This document shows, piece after piece, positions 18,160-30,202 of a stretch of DNA of 64,000 nt. The notes below the pieces were generated by a model. The model was given only the letters and a program-made list of their open reading frames with translations, was not told the DNA's origin and ran no database searches. Source of the stretch: Bifidobacterium bombi DSM 19703 (GTDB taxonomy: Bacteria > Actinomycetota > Actinomycetes > Actinomycetales > Bifidobacteriaceae); NCBI RefSeq assembly GCF_000737845.1, contig NZ_ATLK01000001.1, forward strand, positions 682,001 to 746,000. The letters are read 5' to 3'. Numbering within the stretch: position 1 is the first letter of the stretch; the number at the start of each line of letters is the position of its first letter. The position numbers and the translations under genes were made by a program.

Positions 18160-20298
18160 TCAGGAGCCCTCGAAGGAACGCACCGCGTCCATGAAACGTC
18201 GCCCATACATCGACAGCTTATTCTGCCCCACACCGTTGACGCTCAGGAATTGGGCATCGGTCATCGGACGGATGCGAGCCATGTCCCGTAGGGTCCTATC
18301 GGAGAAGACGATGTAAGGCGGCTTTCCGATCTCATGCGCCACCTCGAGTCGCAGCGCCCGCAATCTCTGGAAAAGCTCTTCATTCTCCTCGTCGGGAGTG
18401 TAGTCTCCAAGGGCCGGTTCCCGGGGGTTTTGACCTTCCAGCCCCGCACCTGAGCCACCACGACGAGAAGCGTCGGCATGTCCTGAATCGTGTGCGGCCT
18501 CCAAGAGCATCGGACCGGACGGACGCCTATGGTCAAGCCGCTTGATTTCATAATGAAACCCGGGTTTGACCGTCTCGGACGCTCGTGCCCCAAAGCCGAC
18601 GACCGGCATTCGCCCTTCTGAGATCATAAGAAAACCATCACTCGCCATCTGGTTGAGCACATCCCGCACGCGGGACTCGGCAACGCTCCGCAGCACACCA
18701 TAACTGGGATTTTGATCAAGGCCACGCCTTATAAGATCCTGGGCTTTTGAACCGCGCAACACCGCCACAATCTTCCCGGAACCAAAACGTTGCCCTGTGT
18801 CGTGGACACACCGGCTTATCGCGCGAGCCACCACGCTGACGTCGATGGTTTCGAAATTGCTTTCGCAATTGACGCAATTGCCGCACTTCCCGCCGTGAAT
18901 GACCGGCTCATCCGCAGCAAGTATCGTTGCGCCGCCTTCAACGGATCCACGTTGTGCAATGGTGCCTTCATCGGCAGCACCGCCTGTGGCGGCATCGGCG
19001 GCATGCGCTCCCTTCGGCGCACCCAAGTGTGGATCGGCGAAGTATTCTTCGATATACCGGTGAAGGCATTCGGTGGTGCGACAGTAACTTATCATGGCGT
19101 TCAGCAACTGACGGTGGTTTTGCCGCACGACCTCGGCCTCTTCGACCCCGAGATGCTGATTACTCGGGTCGATGTCCATGAGACGACGTCTTGTGACGAT
19201 GTCGGACTCGTTCCACAGCAAGGTGCACCGACTTGGCTCGCCGTCACGCCCGGCACGGCCGGCTTCCTGATAATAGGCCTCGATGCTTTCCGGCATGTTG
19301 TGATGAATCACATAACGCACGTTCGACTTATCGATGCCCATGCCGAAGGCGTTGGTGGCGACCACCACCGGAACGTCATCCATGATGAACTCACGCTGCG
19401 CCCTGCTGCGGAGCGTCGCGTCCATGCCACCGTGGTACACTGCCGCCCGAATGCCACAGGAACGCAGATCAGAAGCGAGCATCTCGGTCTCCTTCCGGGT
19501 GGCGCAATAGACGATTCCGGACTCGTTTTCATGACGGAGCACATATTGGACAATCCAGGAGTTCTTGCGTTTGGTGGGCATGGATATCACGTCGAAATAC
19601 AGGTTGGGCCGATCAAAACCAGTGACAACGGTTTCCGGACGCCGTAGCGCAAGCAGTCGGACGATGTCCCGTCTCACACGTTCCGTTGCGGTGGCAGTGA
19701 ACGCCGCCACCACCGGTCGGACCGAGAACAGAGCGATGAAATCGACTATGGCAAGGTATGACGATCGGAAATCCTGTCCCCACTGCGAAACACAATGCGC
19801 TTCATCGACCGTCACCAGCGAGACATTGACCCGGGCGGCGAATTGCCTGAACTGATCGGTGAGCAATCGTTCCGGCGCCACATACAGCATTTTCAAATTT
19901 CCGTTGCGCGCCTGGGCCAAAACCGAACGCCTTTCGTCAGGTTCCTGCGTCGTGTTGACGTATCCGGCGGGGACGCCCACCCCATTCAAGGCATCGACCT
20001 GATCCTGCATCAGTGAGATCAACGGGGAGATGACGATGGTAAGGCCAGGAAGCATCGCTGCAGGAACTTGATAGCAGATGGATTTGCCCGCACCCGTAGG
20101 CATGACACCAAGCACGTCATGCCCATCAAGAATCGCGCGGACAAGCCCTTCTTGGCCTGGCCTAAATGAATCATAGCCAAAATGCCGTTTTAGAACCTCC
20201 AACGGGTCACGAGAGTGGGTCGACACGATGGCCGAAGCCTGAGAAACATCATACGCTTGCAACAAAACCACCTTCCCCGACGTTCCTAGAACGAACAT
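18160..20298 (-). CDS. recQ: ATP-dependent DNA helicase RecQ
   Basis: A 3'-5' helicase used in recombination and fork repair. Visible in order: helicase core with Walker A PTGAGKS (about 67-73), the DEAH box in [14 protein letters not shown], and motif [12 protein letters not shown]; RecQ-C-terminal zinc ligands (CRTTEC and CGNCVNC); a winged helix; and a C-terminal HRDC domain ending at the stop. The 712 residues are longer than the E. coli protein because of glycine/alanine-rich linkers on both sides of the zinc region. The start is uncertain: ATG at 20298 lacks a ribosome site, while TTG codons at 20265 or 20262 follow GGAAGG. Confidence 0.94.
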   Translation of the reverse strand: MFVLGTSGKVVLLQAYDVSQASAIVSTHSRDPLEVLKRHFGYDSFRPGQEGLVRAILDGHDVLGVMPTGAGKSICYQVPAAMLPGLTIVISPLISLMQDQVDALNGVGVPAGYVNTTQEPDERRSVLAQARNGNLKMLYVAPERLLTDQFRQFAARVNVSLVTVDEAHCVSQWGQDFRSSYLAIVDFIALFSVRPVVAAFTATATERVRRDIVRLLALRRPETVVTGFDRPNLYFDVISMPTKRKNSWIVQYVLRHENESGIVYCATRKETEMLASDLRSCGIRAAVYHGGMDATLRSRAQREFIMDDVPVVVATNAFGMGIDKSNVRYVIHHNMPESIEAYYQEAGRAGRDGEPSRCTLLWNESDIVTRRRLMDIDPSNQHLGVEEAEVVRQNHRQLLNAMISYCRTTECLHRYIEEYFADPHLGAPKGAHAADAATGGAADEGTIAQRGSVEGGATILAADEPVIHGGKCGNCVNCESNFETIDVSVVARAISRCVHDTGQRFGSGKIVAVLRGSKAQDLIRRGLDQNPSYGVLRSVAESRVRDVLNQMASDGFLMISEGRMPVVGFGARASETVKPGFHYEIKRLDHRRPSGPMLLEAAHDSGHADASRRGGSGAGLEGQNPREPALGDYTPDEENEELFQRLRALRLEVAHEIGKPPYIVFSDRTLRDMARIRPMTDAQFLSVNGVGQNKLSMYGRRFMDAVRSFEGS

Positions 20299-20589
20299 GT
20301 ACCATGCCAGTGACCCATCCCGTAGTCCCTCACCTCATTCGCACTCCAGAGCATCTGCGGCACTCGACAATCCAAGCACACCGTCTCAACTGCCAGAAGC
20401 CGTGCCGTCGGGCCGCACCCCCACCACGGGAAACTGCGATCCAGAACGACGAATCACGCTTGACGACGAGTCGATACGGACACGACGAAGCCATAGGCAC
20501 GCCCAAGCGAAGCCGAGCACGTACCAAACACGACACGACAAGGCACGTCCATCCGTAACCGTCACCTCACCATCACACGACCGATCTGA

Positions 20590-20880
20590 TCACAACATAA
20601 GCTCAATGCTGGCATATGTCACCAGCAAGCCTATACCCAACGCGATCGAAATGAAGACGTCAAACGAGACCGAACGCACCTTCCAAGGGCTGCGTGAGCG
20701 CAGCACCAGCCTGATGAGACCAGTAAGAATCGACACCGCAGCCAAGAGCGCGGTCGCCAATGCAGTATGCCCCAGAAACGCCACGACAGCGGCGACCACG
20801 ACGCACACGGCCACCACCCATTCAAAGGCTGGTCTCCCTTCGTTCTCCTCGGAGACATGAGGATGTTTCCTGGTGCCCAT
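20590..20880 (-). CDS. DUF3017 small membrane protein
   Basis: This 96-residue protein has a short charged N-terminus and three hydrophobic segments (about residues 20-40, 42-60 and 73-92). DUF3017 is an actinobacterial family commonly found next to purine or folate genes, and here it follows purH. The start at 20880 has GGGGGAGAG upstream; the longer frame to 21036 is not supported. Function unknown. Confidence 0.8.
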   Translation of the reverse strand: MGTRKHPHVSEENEGRPAFEWVVAVCVVVAAVVAFLGHTALATALLAAVSILTGLIRLVLRSRSPWKVRSVSFDVFISIALGIGLLVTYASIELML

Positions 20881-21041
20881 GCACTCTCCCCCTTGAATAA
20901 CCGCCGTGGCCGTCACCACATTCAATTCAATATTACGACACATATGACCGAGCCACTTTCCTGCTACCGCGGGGGCATACGCCGAAACACCGACTCGAAG
21001 GCTCGGTCCGCGACCGATATACAGCACCGCCGACATTCACA

Positions 21042-22619
21042 TCAGTGGAAGAAGTGCCGCGTGCCGGTAAGATACATGGTCACTCCGGCCCTGTTTGCAG
21101 CCGTGATGACCTCCTCGTCACGAATCGAGCCTCCCGGCTGAACGATGGCGCGCACGCCGGCATCCATCAGAGTCCGCACGCCGTCGGCAAATGGGAAGAA
21201 CGCATCCGAAGCGGCAACAGACCCATCCGAACGTCTCTCCCCGTCCGCGAGGGTGTTGGCGCGTTCCACCGCCAAATGACATGAGTCCACTCGATTCACC
21301 TGGCCCATACCTATGCCCACTGAGGCTTGACCGTGCGCAAGCAGGATGGCATTCGATTTCACGCAGCGCACGGCGCGCCATGCGAATTGAAGGTCACGCA
21401 TCATATCCTCATCGGCATCAGCGCCCGACACCAGCTTCCATGACGATGGATCGTCCCCAGGCGCATCGATCATGTCCATTCCCTGTACAAGAAGTCCCCC
21501 GTCGATGCCGCGAATCTGGCTCCTTGCCTGAGGTGGACGCGGGACCTTCAGAATCCGCAGGTTCTTCTTCTTTGTCTTCAGGAGTTCCAACGCCGCAGGC
21601 TCGTAGCTTGGTGCCACGATCACCTCAGTGAAGATAGGGCGCACGTTATTGGCCATTTCCAATGTGACCTCAGCATTCGCCGCAATCACGCCGCCGTAGG
21701 CGCTTACGGGATCGCAGGCGTGTGCTTTGAGATGAGCCTCGGCCACGCTGCGAGCGACGGCCAGTCCGCACGGATTGTTGTGTTTGACGACCGCCACGGC
21801 TTTCTGCGGCGCGAAATCCCACACGGCACGCCATGCGGCGTCAGCATCAACATAGTTGTTGTAACTCATCGGTTTGCCGCCAAGCTGTTCGGCCTGCGCA
21901 AAACCTCCGTAATCCAGGGGATCGACATAGAGCGCGGCCTTCTGATGCGGGTTCTCGCCATATCGCAACTCATGAGACCGGGTCCATGTACGGGTGAGGT
22001 CCGGCTCATCCAAAGACGCCCCCCACCGCTGGGCCATCCATTGTGCCACGGATGCGTCGTATGCGGCGGTTTTCGCAAACGCCTTGCACGCCAGCTCCCT
22101 ACGCTCATCCAAATCAAATCCCAAGCCGCTTTCAATTGCACGAGCAGCGTAGGCATAGTCCGAGGGATCGGTGACCACCGCGACGCTGGCATGATTCTTC
22201 GCGGCTCCACGAACCATGGAAGGACCACCGATGTCTATCTTCTCGATGGCCGCAGCTTCGTCCGCACCGGATCTGACCGTCTGCGTAAACGGATAGAAGT
22301 CCACAACCACCAAGTCGAAGGGTTGAATCGAAAGCTCCTCCAGTTGGCGCACATGACTGTCATTCGTCATATCGGCCAAAATCCCGGCATGGATATGCGG
22401 ATCCAGGGTCTTGACGCGGCCATCGAAGCTCTCGGGAAACCCGGTCACCTGCTCTACCGGGGTGACCTCCACCCCCATCCTTTCAAGTGCGTGTGCCGTG
22501 GAACCAGTGGAAACGACCTCCACGCCCATCCTCACGAAGGCAGCCGCGAGGTCTTCAATCCCCTCCTTGTGAAACACCGAAACCAGTGCCCTGTGTATGG
22601 GCCGATGCGTATCCGTCAT
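21042..22619 (-). CDS. purH: Bifunctional AICAR formyltransferase / IMP cyclohydrolase
   Basis: Catalyses the last two steps of de novo IMP synthesis. The 525-residue length is standard. The N-terminal cyclohydrolase (MGS-like) domain shows [26 protein letters not shown] and [12 protein letters not shown]. The C-terminal formyltransferase part contains [24 protein letters not shown] and FFPFADGV, with the usual [11 protein letters not shown] near the end. AAAGGAG precedes the ATG. It starts 9 bases after the DUF6350 gene ends, so it belongs to the long thrS-to-DUF3017 cluster. Confidence 0.97.
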   Translation of the reverse strand: MTDTHRPIHRALVSVFHKEGIEDLAAAFVRMGVEVVSTGSTAHALERMGVEVTPVEQVTGFPESFDGRVKTLDPHIHAGILADMTNDSHVRQLEELSIQPFDLVVVDFYPFTQTVRSGADEAAAIEKIDIGGPSMVRGAAKNHASVAVVTDPSDYAYAARAIESGLGFDLDERRELACKAFAKTAAYDASVAQWMAQRWGASLDEPDLTRTWTRSHELRYGENPHQKAALYVDPLDYGGFAQAEQLGGKPMSYNNYVDADAAWRAVWDFAPQKAVAVVKHNNPCGLAVARSVAEAHLKAHACDPVSAYGGVIAANAEVTLEMANNVRPIFTEVIVAPSYEPAALELLKTKKKNLRILKVPRPPQARSQIRGIDGGLLVQGMDMIDAPGDDPSSWKLVSGADADEDMMRDLQFAWRAVRCVKSNAILLAHGQASVGIGMGQVNRVDSCHLAVERANTLADGERRSDGSVAASDAFFPFADGVRTLMDAGVRAIVQPGGSIRDEEVITAANRAGVTMYLTGTRHFFH

Positions 22620-22628
22620 GATGCTCCT

Positions 22629-24158
22629 TTATTGCTCCGCGTTGATATGGGCACGCACAGCTGCCGCACCCTTCGTTTCTTCACTCCGTCCATGGTGCGG
22701 TGAATCCGATTCGCTTTTGCCGCAATCAACTGCTTCATGGACGTTGTCAGAATCGTCTTCACGCGACAGGATATGGGATTCAGTCATTTCTGAAGCACCA
22801 GAGACATCCTTGGCCCTCCTACCGGTCGATGGACCGGACGTACCCGACACCGCATCCCGCGAAGACGCCTGGTCGGGCGAATGCCTTATTCTTGACCGAT
22901 TCTCAAACCATACCCGTATTTGTCTGACGTACACCCTTGCGGCAAGCACCAGACAGACCAGCATCACCGCCGCAATCCAAGCGACAAACAACCCCATGAC
23001 CGTGGGCCTGACCACTACCTGCACCGATCCCGTGACATCAACGCCCACGTTTTTCAGACGTTTGCGGCCCAATGACCCATCGCTCAGGTAGAAAAGAGCA
23101 TCGAAGACGAACACAAGCAAAACGCTGCAGATCGTGAAGGACCCCAACGGATACAGGAATTGCTCAACCATAGGCCATATCTTCCTATGTTCTCGAGGGT
23201 CACCGGCACCTACACCAAAACCTCTGTGAGAGAACATCAAGAACAAACCCGAAGCGATGCCGACAGCCAAGGGCATCACAGTCAGAAGCGTCCTGACACT
23301 CTGGCTTGCGACCCCGTCAGGAAACAAGGCGAAAAACGGTATGGCCGGGAGTCCCGATGAACGCCCGGTCCATAACGTGAATCGCGCCAGATCGCCAACT
23401 GCGAATCCACCGCCAAACAGCCACGACAGCGCCCAAAGCGCAAGGTTGGGAAGCCAGACAAGAGATGCCAGAGTTGTCACGATTCTTGATCCCGTTGGCA
23501 TGGAAGAAAACTCGAAGACCTTGAACATGGCCGGGTAATAACGAACCACCCATACGATTACGACGACGAAACCCAGCACACAGTAGAAGAGCACGGCGAA
23601 CACGACGGTTACCAGCGCCGACCTGACCATATGATGAAGTCTGGTGGGCATCAGTTTACGTGACTGGTCATCGACACGGCGCATCGTATCGGAATCAGGC
23701 AACGCCGCCCAAACAAAGCCGAGAGTGTAGACTATGGCAGCCTTAAGCAGTATGAGCCATAGGGAATCAACAAGCGTCGGACCCGCGTTCTGCGTCAACA
23801 ACCAGGTGCAGACGAGCCAGACCAGAATCCCCGCACAATAGGCCTTGATGTTCTTGGAGGTGCGGGACACCATCTCACGCACCAGCCGGATAAGCATGAA
23901 GGTCAGCAGAAGCGGAACGATGGTGAGAGCGAACGACTGTGTTTCGAAACCGCTGCCCTGACTGAGCAACGCGACCGAAAAGGCAAGCGGCAAAGCCATA
24001 TCGGAAAGACCCGAACCGCCGGCCTCCATGGAAACGACCAGGAGAATGAGCGTAAGAAACACCCAAAGCGCGATGACGTACATGAATATGGAGACAAAAG
24101 CCCCCAATGCGCCTCGCAGCCAAGCGTTCTTTTTGGTGGTCTTCCCCGCTGTGCTCAT
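22629..24158 (-). CDS. DUF6350-type polytopic membrane protein
   Basis: This 509-residue protein has about ten membrane segments in residues 10-420, followed by a hydrophilic Ser/Glu/Asp-rich C-terminal tail of about 85 residues. This fits actinobacterial DUF6350 proteins, which sit between sucCD and purH in many genomes. The ATG overlaps the sucD stop by 4 bases, indicating translational coupling. No catalytic motif is visible, and a transport or envelope role would be a guess. Confidence 0.72.
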   Translation of the reverse strand: MSTAGKTTKKNAWLRGALGAFVSIFMYVIALWVFLTLILLVVSMEAGGSGLSDMALPLAFSVALLSQGSGFETQSFALTIVPLLLTFMLIRLVREMVSRTSKNIKAYCAGILVWLVCTWLLTQNAGPTLVDSLWLILLKAAIVYTLGFVWAALPDSDTMRRVDDQSRKLMPTRLHHMVRSALVTVVFAVLFYCVLGFVVVIVWVVRYYPAMFKVFEFSSMPTGSRIVTTLASLVWLPNLALWALSWLFGGGFAVGDLARFTLWTGRSSGLPAIPFFALFPDGVASQSVRTLLTVMPLAVGIASGLFLMFSHRGFGVGAGDPREHRKIWPMVEQFLYPLGSFTICSVLLVFVFDALFYLSDGSLGRKRLKNVGVDVTGSVQVVVRPTVMGLFVAWIAAVMLVCLVLAARVYVRQIRVWFENRSRIRHSPDQASSRDAVSGTSGPSTGRRAKDVSGASEMTESHILSREDDSDNVHEAVDCGKSESDSPHHGRSEETKGAAAVRAHINAEQ

Positions 24159-25081
24159 CGCGCTTCCACACCCATCAGCTGTTCACGTACCAATCCGGCA
24201 GCCTGGGAGGGGGTGCGTCCGACCGGAATTCCGGCTGCTTCCAGCGCTTCCTTCTTTCCTTGGGCGGTGCCTTTGCCTCCGGAGACTATGGCGCCTGCGT
24301 GGCCCATCTGTTTACCTTCCGGCGCCGTGAATCCCGCGATATACGCCACGACCGGCTTGGTCATGTGCGTCTCAGCCCAGGCTGCGGCGTCTTGTTCCGC
24401 ATTCCCGCCGATTTCACCAATCATGACTACGGTTTTGGTCTCCGCATCATCTTCGAAACACTGCAGCGCCTCGGTGAGCGTGGTCCCCACGATCGGATCG
24501 CCTCCAACGCCTATGCAGGCCGTGAAACCGATATCCGCCAGTTCACCCATCATCTGATACGTCAGGGTCCCTGATTTCGAAATCAACCCCAACGGACCAG
24601 AGGAGACGATGCCGTCGGGGATGATGCCGAGGTTAGCGCCTTTTTTACCGTCCTTACGCGGTAAAGTCAGCAATCCTGGGCAGTTCGGCCCGACGATGGA
24701 GATGCCTTTCGAAAGGGCCAGCTCTACGCAGTATGCGGTATCGGCAACCGGAATGCCTTCGGTGATGACCACAATGAGTTCTATACCTGCGTCAATGGCC
24801 TCCAGCATGGCGCTTTTCGCGAAACGAGGGGGTACGAAGATGACGCTCGCCCGAGCCCCAGTAGCCGCCTTTGCTTCGGAACAAGTGGCAAACACCGGAA
24901 TTGCCATCTCGCGACCGTCGTCACCTACGCGGAAAGCGACCTGGAGCCCCGCCTTTCGGGGATTGACCCCGCCCACGATACGAGTACCGGCTTCCAGCAT
25001 ACGCCCCGTATGCATCATGCCCTGATGGCCCGTCATACCTTGCACAATGACGGGCGTTTCTTCATTCACAAACAAGTTCAT
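24155..25081 (-). CDS. sucD: Succinate-CoA ligase, alpha subunit
   Basis: Forms succinyl-CoA synthetase with SucC. The 308-residue protein has the N-terminal CoA-binding Rossmann domain ([12 protein letters not shown]), [11 protein letters not shown], and the phosphohistidine loop with His261 in [13 protein letters not shown]. It overlaps sucC by 4 bases and the next gene by 4 bases. No other TCA genes are in the window, so it may serve succinyl-CoA supply or substrate-level phosphorylation rather than a full cycle. Confidence 0.96.
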   Translation of the reverse strand: MNLFVNEETPVIVQGMTGHQGMMHTGRMLEAGTRIVGGVNPRKAGLQVAFRVGDDGREMAIPVFATCSEAKAATGARASVIFVPPRFAKSAMLEAIDAGIELIVVITEGIPVADTAYCVELALSKGISIVGPNCPGLLTLPRKDGKKGANLGIIPDGIVSSGPLGLISKSGTLTYQMMGELADIGFTACIGVGGDPIVGTTLTEALQCFEDDAETKTVVMIGEIGGNAEQDAAAWAETHMTKPVVAYIAGFTAPEGKQMGHAGAIVSGGKGTAQGKKEALEAAGIPVGRTPSQAAGLVREQLMGVEAR

Positions 25082-26388
25082 CTCGCCCCTCCCATGCTCT
25101 CTTCAGCCGGAGCATCGGCAACTGACGAAGCACTTTCGTCATGCCCCTGCACAACAGCGGTATCCGACGAGACGCCATGACGAGTCTCACAATGGATATC
25201 GGCCACTGAAGGTGACGCGGCAAGGCTCGCAGACAGCTGCGCCGCGCGTTCCATCGTGGCGCACACACGAAGCCGAGAATCATCGGCCTCTTCAAGCATC
25301 CTCACGCCCTTGCCCGCCTCGTTGCCATCGAAGCGCACCACAATGGGCACCGACGAACGCAAGCCTTCGAGCGCCTCCAGGATTCCGCTGGCGACTTGTT
25401 CGCAGGAGGTGATACCACCGTAGATGTTGATGAAAACCGACCTCACCTGAGGGTCTGAAAGCACGATATCCAAGCTTGCCCTCATCACATCGGAAGAGGC
25501 ACCACCGCCGATATCGAGGAAATTCGCCGGACGCACCTGCGTGCCTTGCTGTAATCCTGCACCTGAAACGGCGTCAAGAGAACTCATGACCAACCCCGCG
25601 CCATTGCCTATGACACCCACCTGACCGTCCAAATGGACGTAATGCAAACCGAGTTCACGGGCCCGGACCTCAAAGGGATCGGTTTGCGCGTCATCACGGA
25701 ACGACGACCATTCCTTATGTCGGAACGAGGCGTTGGCGTCCAAAGAGATTTTGGCATCGAGCGCGCACAGCGATTTGGATGATTCGTCGTCCGGATCACC
25801 GACCTTCGCCAACGGGTTGATCTCCACCAAAGTTGCATCGTTGTCCTTGAAGCACTTCCACATCTTCAGCAGAACCTGCGCCGCCTGGTCAACGTCCGCA
25901 TGATAGAAACCTATGGACTGCGCCATTCGTCTTGCCGCATCCAGGTCAAACGTCTCGAGGGCACTGATGTGGAGCCTTTTGACGGATTCTGGATGGGCCT
26001 TGGCAATCTCCTCGACCTCAGTGCCTCCATTGGCTGTGGCCAGCACATCGAAGTCGCGCGAACTCCTATCGAGCGAAATGGAAACATAGTATTCATGCAG
26101 CACATTCTTGGCTGCGGCCACAAGCACTCCGTTCACTTGATGGCCGCCGATGCTCATAGGCAAAATCCGTGCGCACGCACGCTCGACCTCGACGGCGTCA
26201 TTCACCATGGCCACGCCGCCGGCCTGCCCTCTGTGCCCGATTTTCACCTGGGCTTTGACCACACAAGGAAAGCCGATCCTCTCAGCCGCTGCGACCGCCT
26301 CCTGGGAAGTCTTCGCATACAAGGCATCGGGAGTGGCTATGTTCTGTGCCGTCAACAGCTCGCGCGCCTGGTATTCGTACAAGTCCAT
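25078..26388 (-). CDS. sucC: ADP-forming succinate-CoA ligase, beta subunit
   Basis: This 436-residue ATP-grasp protein has the N-terminal [12 protein letters not shown] start typical of SucC, the [15 protein letters not shown] nucleotide loop, EINPLAKV for metal binding, and the C-terminal CoA-ligase part with [13 protein letters not shown] and [12 protein letters not shown]. It is slightly longer than the usual 390-400 residues because of a C-terminal Ser/Ala/Glu-rich tail of about 35 residues. It lies 56 bases after apt. Confidence 0.95.
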   Translation of the reverse strand: MDLYEYQARELLTAQNIATPDALYAKTSQEAVAAAERIGFPCVVKAQVKIGHRGQAGGVAMVNDAVEVERACARILPMSIGGHQVNGVLVAAAKNVLHEYYVSISLDRSSRDFDVLATANGGTEVEEIAKAHPESVKRLHISALETFDLDAARRMAQSIGFYHADVDQAAQVLLKMWKCFKDNDATLVEINPLAKVGDPDDESSKSLCALDAKISLDANASFRHKEWSSFRDDAQTDPFEVRARELGLHYVHLDGQVGVIGNGAGLVMSSLDAVSGAGLQQGTQVRPANFLDIGGGASSDVMRASLDIVLSDPQVRSVFINIYGGITSCEQVASGILEALEGLRSSVPIVVRFDGNEAGKGVRMLEEADDSRLRVCATMERAAQLSASLAASPSVADIHCETRHGVSSDTAVVQGHDESASSVADAPAEESMGGAR

Positions 26389-26444
26389 AAGTCATCTCCG
26401 TTCAGTGAACTCAACCGAGTGGGCCATTGCAGTTGCGAAAACGA

Positions 26445-27026
26445 TCAAGCGGGCATCGTAAGCAGCGACGTCGTGGGGAGTTCACCAAGCTTCTTCATTC
26501 CATCGGTGCCGACGAGTTCCATGACGAAACTGAACCCGACAACCTGACCGCCTGCCCTTCGGATGAGATCCGTCGCCGCTTGGGCGGTGCCTCCGGTGGC
26601 AACCAGATCATCGACCACAAGCACCGTGTCGCCCGGCCGAATGATGCCTTGCTCGATTTCGATCGCTGCGTCACCGTACTCGAGTGAATAGTTCTCCTTG
26701 AGCGTCTCCGGGGGAAGCTTGCCTGCCTTTCGCACGGCGAGGAACCCCTTGCCCAAACGTGCCGCCAGAGGCGGGCCCACAAGGAACCCTCTTGCCTCAA
26801 GACCCGCGATGTAATCGATGTCGTCGACGGGCACGGGAAGCGTTTTTTCCAGAGCGTCGATCATGATGGAGAAGGCCTTCGCGTCCGCCATCAACGGCAG
26901 GAAATCACGGAACACAATGCCCTCTTTGGGGAATCCCGGAATTGTACGTATTTTCGAAACCAGATATTGCGCATCCTGCTCACCTACCGCAGCGAGCTTG
27001 TTAATGGTGATATCCGTATCTGTCAT
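26445..27026 (-). CDS. apt: Adenine phosphoribosyltransferase
   Basis: Salvages adenine to AMP with PRPP. The 193-residue protein has the PRPP motif VLVVDDLVATGGTAQA, the family start IRTIPGFPKEGIVFRDF, and GLEARGFLVGPPLA. AAAGGTAAT precedes the ATG. It lies between yajC (111 bases upstream) and sucC. Confidence 0.96.
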   Translation of the reverse strand: MTDTDITINKLAAVGEQDAQYLVSKIRTIPGFPKEGIVFRDFLPLMADAKAFSIMIDALEKTLPVPVDDIDYIAGLEARGFLVGPPLAARLGKGFLAVRKAGKLPPETLKENYSLEYGDAAIEIEQGIIRPGDTVLVVDDLVATGGTAQAATDLIRRAGGQVVGFSFVMELVGTDGMKKLGELPTTSLLTMPA

Positions 27027-27137
27027 GATTACCTTTGAATTGAGAAGTATGGTTTCCTATGTCAGCGATGCATAACGCCGCTACGAATGCGAACGTAGCG
27101 GCACATCGGGATTCTCCCTGTCGGGAATAATGGTATC

Positions 27138-27629
27138 TTACTCACCTTTGTCCGGCACCTGGGAATCGCCGTCATCCGTTCGATCGAAGCCACTCCCATC
27201 TGCATCGCCATGCGAGGATTCATCATTGTCTGAGGAATCGCGCGAGATCTGAGCGGACTGAGTGCCTTGGGACTGCGCCCGTTCCTGCTCGTCCTGATCA
27301 AAGGCAGCGTCATCCACGATGGGATTGCCATCCGCATCGACATCCTCATCATCGATGAAAGCCGGACGCACATATTCCTTGCTGACCGATGAAAGCCGGA
27401 AACGAAGTAGCGACCCATCCGAATCAAGGACGATCTCCTCGTATTTCGTATCTATGGAAACGACCTTGCCTATCACTCCCCCGATGGTCACCACCAGGGT
27501 GCCAGGTTGAAGGGACTCGCGAAAGTTCTTCACCTCGGACTGCTGCTGCTTGTTTTTCCTGGTCGACCACCACATCATGAGCACCATGACGACAATGATG
27601 ATCAGCATGAACAACATACTTTGGTCCAC
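27138..27629 (-). CDS. yajC: Preprotein translocase subunit YajC
   Basis: The N-terminus has one membrane segment (about residues 5-20) followed by the conserved small domain RKNKQQQSEVKNFRESLQPGTLVVTIGGVIGKV (split by position, residues about 24-56) and a long acidic Asp/Glu/Ser tail. In E. coli the family accompanies SecDF. The GTG start at 27629 is chosen because AAGGAG lies 6 bases upstream. Linkage to ruvB is common in actinobacteria. Confidence 0.9.
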   Translation of the reverse strand: MDQSMLFMLIIIVVMVLMMWWSTRKNKQQQSEVKNFRESLQPGTLVVTIGGVIGKVVSIDTKYEEIVLDSDGSLLRFRLSSVSKEYVRPAFIDDEDVDADGNPIVDDAAFDQDEQERAQSQGTQSAQISRDSSDNDESSHGDADGSGFDRTDDGDSQVPDKGE

Positions 27630-27688
27630 TTCACACTCCTTGGAACGATTTCATACGGTGGACTGATATAACGCCCAACTAAGAAATT

Positions 27689-28825
27689 CTAGGATAGCTT
27701 GCTGACATCCCCGCCAGGCGTCAGACCCAGATGGATCCACGCCTTGTCCGTCGCCACACGACCTTTTGGTGTACGCATGAGGAACCCTTCACGCACAAGA
27801 TACGGTTCACACACGGTTTCCACCGTTTCGGATTCCTCTCCTACCATGGCGGCGAGGTTGTTCAGACCCACGGGGCCGCCGTCGAAATTACGCACGATGG
27901 CGTTGAGCACCGCCAAATCCAAACGATCAAGCCCTTCAGAGTCAATCTGGTAAAGCGACAACGCCTCCTTCACATCATCAGGTTTCACGACGTCCAACTC
28001 ATGTACGATGGCCCAGTCGCGAACACGGCGCAACAAACGATTGGCTATGCGGGGTGTGCCGCGCGAACGCAGGGAAAGCTGCTGAGCCGATCCTGGAGCA
28101 AGGTCGACTCCGAGAACGGCGGCTGATCGCTCAATGAGCTTTTCGAGCTCCTCTGAGGGGTAGAAATCCAGGTGCGCGGTGAAGCCGAATCGAGCCCTCA
28201 ACGGGGAAGGCAACATGCCTTCTCGGGTCGTAGCCCCTACCACCGTGAAACGAGGTAGGGTGAGCGGTATGGATGAGGCGCCAGGGCCTTTGCCAACCAT
28301 GACGTCCACTCGGAAATCCTCCATGGCGATGTACAACAGCTCCTCCGCGGCCCGAGGAAGTCGGTGTATCTCGTCTATGAAAAGCACCTCACCCGCGTCA
28401 AGTGAGCTGAGGATGGAGGCAAGATCACCGGCGTGCTGCACTGCGGGACCACTGGTAATGCGAATGGGGACGCCGAGTTCATTGGCTACGATCATGGCCA
28501 ACGTGGTCTTGCCCAGTCCTGGAGGACCCGCCAAAAGAATATGGTCCGGAGGCACATCACGTTTTCGCGCCGCATCGAGGAAGAGTTGAAGCTGAGCCTT
28601 CAGCTGGGGCTGCCCAATGAAACCGCCAAGCGCCTGCGGACGAAGTTCCTCCTCACTGACGGGCTCGTTGTCTAGCGGAACGGCCGAAATGGCCTGCAAC
28701 GAAACTTCGTTCGCCTCCGAGTTGCCTTGCATGGCACTCTGCGAAGTCATCTCCCGACCCATTGCACCTTCGGAAGCACCTCCGCGGACTGCCCCATCGG
28801 TGCGATATTGTTGAGGTGATACCAT
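27689..28825 (-). CDS. ruvB: Holliday junction branch migration ATPase RuvB
   Basis: Hexameric AAA+ motor of the RuvABC complex. The 378-residue protein has Walker [10 protein letters not shown], Walker [10 protein letters not shown], sensor 1 GATTREGML, the arginine region [13 protein letters not shown], and the C-terminal winged helix ending [15 protein letters not shown]. The N-terminal 45 residues are a variable Ser/Gln-rich extension. The ATG at 28825 shares one base with the ruvA stop (TGATG); a GTG one codon earlier is possible. Confidence 0.96.
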   Translation of the reverse strand: MVSPQQYRTDGAVRGGASEGAMGREMTSQSAMQGNSEANEVSLQAISAVPLDNEPVSEEELRPQALGGFIGQPQLKAQLQLFLDAARKRDVPPDHILLAGPPGLGKTTLAMIVANELGVPIRITSGPAVQHAGDLASILSSLDAGEVLFIDEIHRLPRAAEELLYIAMEDFRVDVMVGKGPGASSIPLTLPRFTVVGATTREGMLPSPLRARFGFTAHLDFYPSEELEKLIERSAAVLGVDLAPGSAQQLSLRSRGTPRIANRLLRRVRDWAIVHELDVVKPDDVKEALSLYQIDSEGLDRLDLAVLNAIVRNFDGGPVGLNNLAAMVGEESETVETVCEPYLVREGFLMRTPKGRVATDKAWIHLGLTPGGDVSKLS

Positions 28826-29439
28826 CACAGCCCCCGATCCAACGACGAAAGAGCCGCTTTAAGTACCTTTGGTATGTCAACTTCCTTCAAATGCTCACCG
28901 TAACCCTGTTCCCTGCAGACGACCTCCACGGCGTGCGCCGCATCCTCTTCGTGCCACCCCAACGATTGCAAACCCTCAATAACCTTGAGCATGCCCTCGT
29001 CAAATCCCGTTGACATTCTCCCACCTTGATCCTTCGGGCTCATGTTCAGCTTGCCGCTGAGTTCGAGGATGATTTTCTGCGCACCTTTCCTGCCAAGTCC
29101 GGGCGCTTTGGACAAGGCTGCCGCGTCACCTTGCGTCACCGCCTGTGCGAGCCTGTCGGGCGGCAACGTGGCGAGCAGGGACAAAGCCACCCGTGGACCT
29201 ATTCCACTGACCTTCTGCAGACTGAGGAACATGCGTTTCTCCTCTTCTCCGATGAAGCCATATAAGGTGATCGCGTCCTGTGAAACATTGAGGGCGGTGA
29301 ATACTTTCACTTGCTCCCCGATACGCAGCGTCATGACATCGGCGCTCGGCATGCGTAACTCATAGCCGACACCATGCACGTCCAACACGACCACGTCGTT
29401 CAGGACCGATTCGACTTGCCCCGAAAGCGTCCCTATCAT
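28825..29439 (-). CDS. ruvA: Holliday junction DNA-binding protein RuvA
   Basis: Tetrameric junction-binding partner of RuvB. The 204-residue protein shows domain I ([12 protein letters not shown]), two helix-hairpin-helix motifs ([14 protein letters not shown] and [14 protein letters not shown]) and the C-terminal RuvB-binding domain ([17 protein letters not shown]). The start at 29439 is set by homology; the frame runs on to 29781, but that part is not RuvA-like. It is coupled to ruvB by a one-base overlap. Confidence 0.96.
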   Translation of the reverse strand: MIGTLSGQVESVLNDVVVLDVHGVGYELRMPSADVMTLRIGEQVKVFTALNVSQDAITLYGFIGEEEKRMFLSLQKVSGIGPRVALSLLATLPPDRLAQAVTQGDAAALSKAPGLGRKGAQKIILELSGKLNMSPKDQGGRMSTGFDEGMLKVIEGLQSLGWHEEDAAHAVEVVCREQGYGEHLKEVDIPKVLKAALSSLDRGL

Positions 29440-29611
29440 GCCTATACCGCCTTTCCTGAACCTATGAAGCAGCATGGCGCATGAAAGCCAATTCCACATT
29501 CGGAGATGCACGACCCTGCATGGTCTCACCCCGACGGAAACGACGTGATGCGCCGCATCCGATGCCATACCGCGAACAAAGGCGCGACAGGACTCGAACA
29601 TATGTTCGAGT

Positions 29612-30202
29612 CTACATGCCTCGGTCGACACCTCGTGTGTGTCTCGAAGCCTTTGCGTGGTGGGCTGCGTCCGCCCACTGCCGCTGCGCCAAAGTAAGAT
29701 GCTGCTCTCGCTCGCCGCCCTGCAATGCTCCCGCAGGACGTAGGGCATGGCATATGGCCTGCGCAAGCGCATCGGCGGCATCCGCAGGTTGCGGTATCTG
29801 GCTTAATCCCAGCAATTGGGCCACCATCCGCTCTACCTGTATCTTGGGAGCCCTGCCATTGCCAGTGATGGACATCTTGGCCTCTGTCGGCGTATGCAAT
29901 GCCACAGGAATCCCTCGTTGAGCCGCCGCCAGCATCGCCATGCCGGCGGCCTGGGCCGTACCAAGTACCGTGTTGCGATTCTCCTGCGCGAACACCCGCT
30001 CGATCGAAACCGTATCCGGACAGAAACGCTCCATCTTCGCCGCCAACCCGTTATAGACGGCAAGCAACCTCAAATCCTGGGATATATGGGGGTCACTGCG
30101 CACGACATCCACATGAATAAACGAAAGCCGGCGCGAGGCGCCGGCTTCAACCACGCCGACCCCGCAGCGCGTGAGCCCGGGATCAACGCCAAGGATGATC
30201 AT
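29612..30202 (-). CDS. ruvC: Crossover junction endodeoxyribonuclease RuvC
   Basis: Resolves Holliday junctions. Catalytic acidic residues are visible: Asp7 in [11 protein letters not shown], Glu in VSIERVFAQ, and the pair in [15 protein letters not shown]. The 196 residues include a C-terminal tail slightly longer than in E. coli. The ATG shares a base with the yebC stop; a GTG one codon upstream is the alternative. The gap to ruvA is 172 bases. Confidence 0.95.
   Translation of the reverse strand: MIILGVDPGLTRCGVGVVEAGASRRLSFIHVDVVRSDPHISQDLRLLAVYNGLAAKMERFCPDTVSIERVFAQENRNTVLGTAQAAGMAMLAAAQRGIPVALHTPTEAKMSITGNGRAPKIQVERMVAQLLGLSQIPQPADAADALAQAICHALRPAGALQGGEREQHLTLAQRQWADAAHHAKASRHTRGVDRGM

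Noticed and set aside
29440..29781. N-terminal extension of ruvA by 114 codons
   Set aside because: RuvA proteins start at MIGTLSGQV; the extension is arginine- and cysteine-rich out-of-family sequence.
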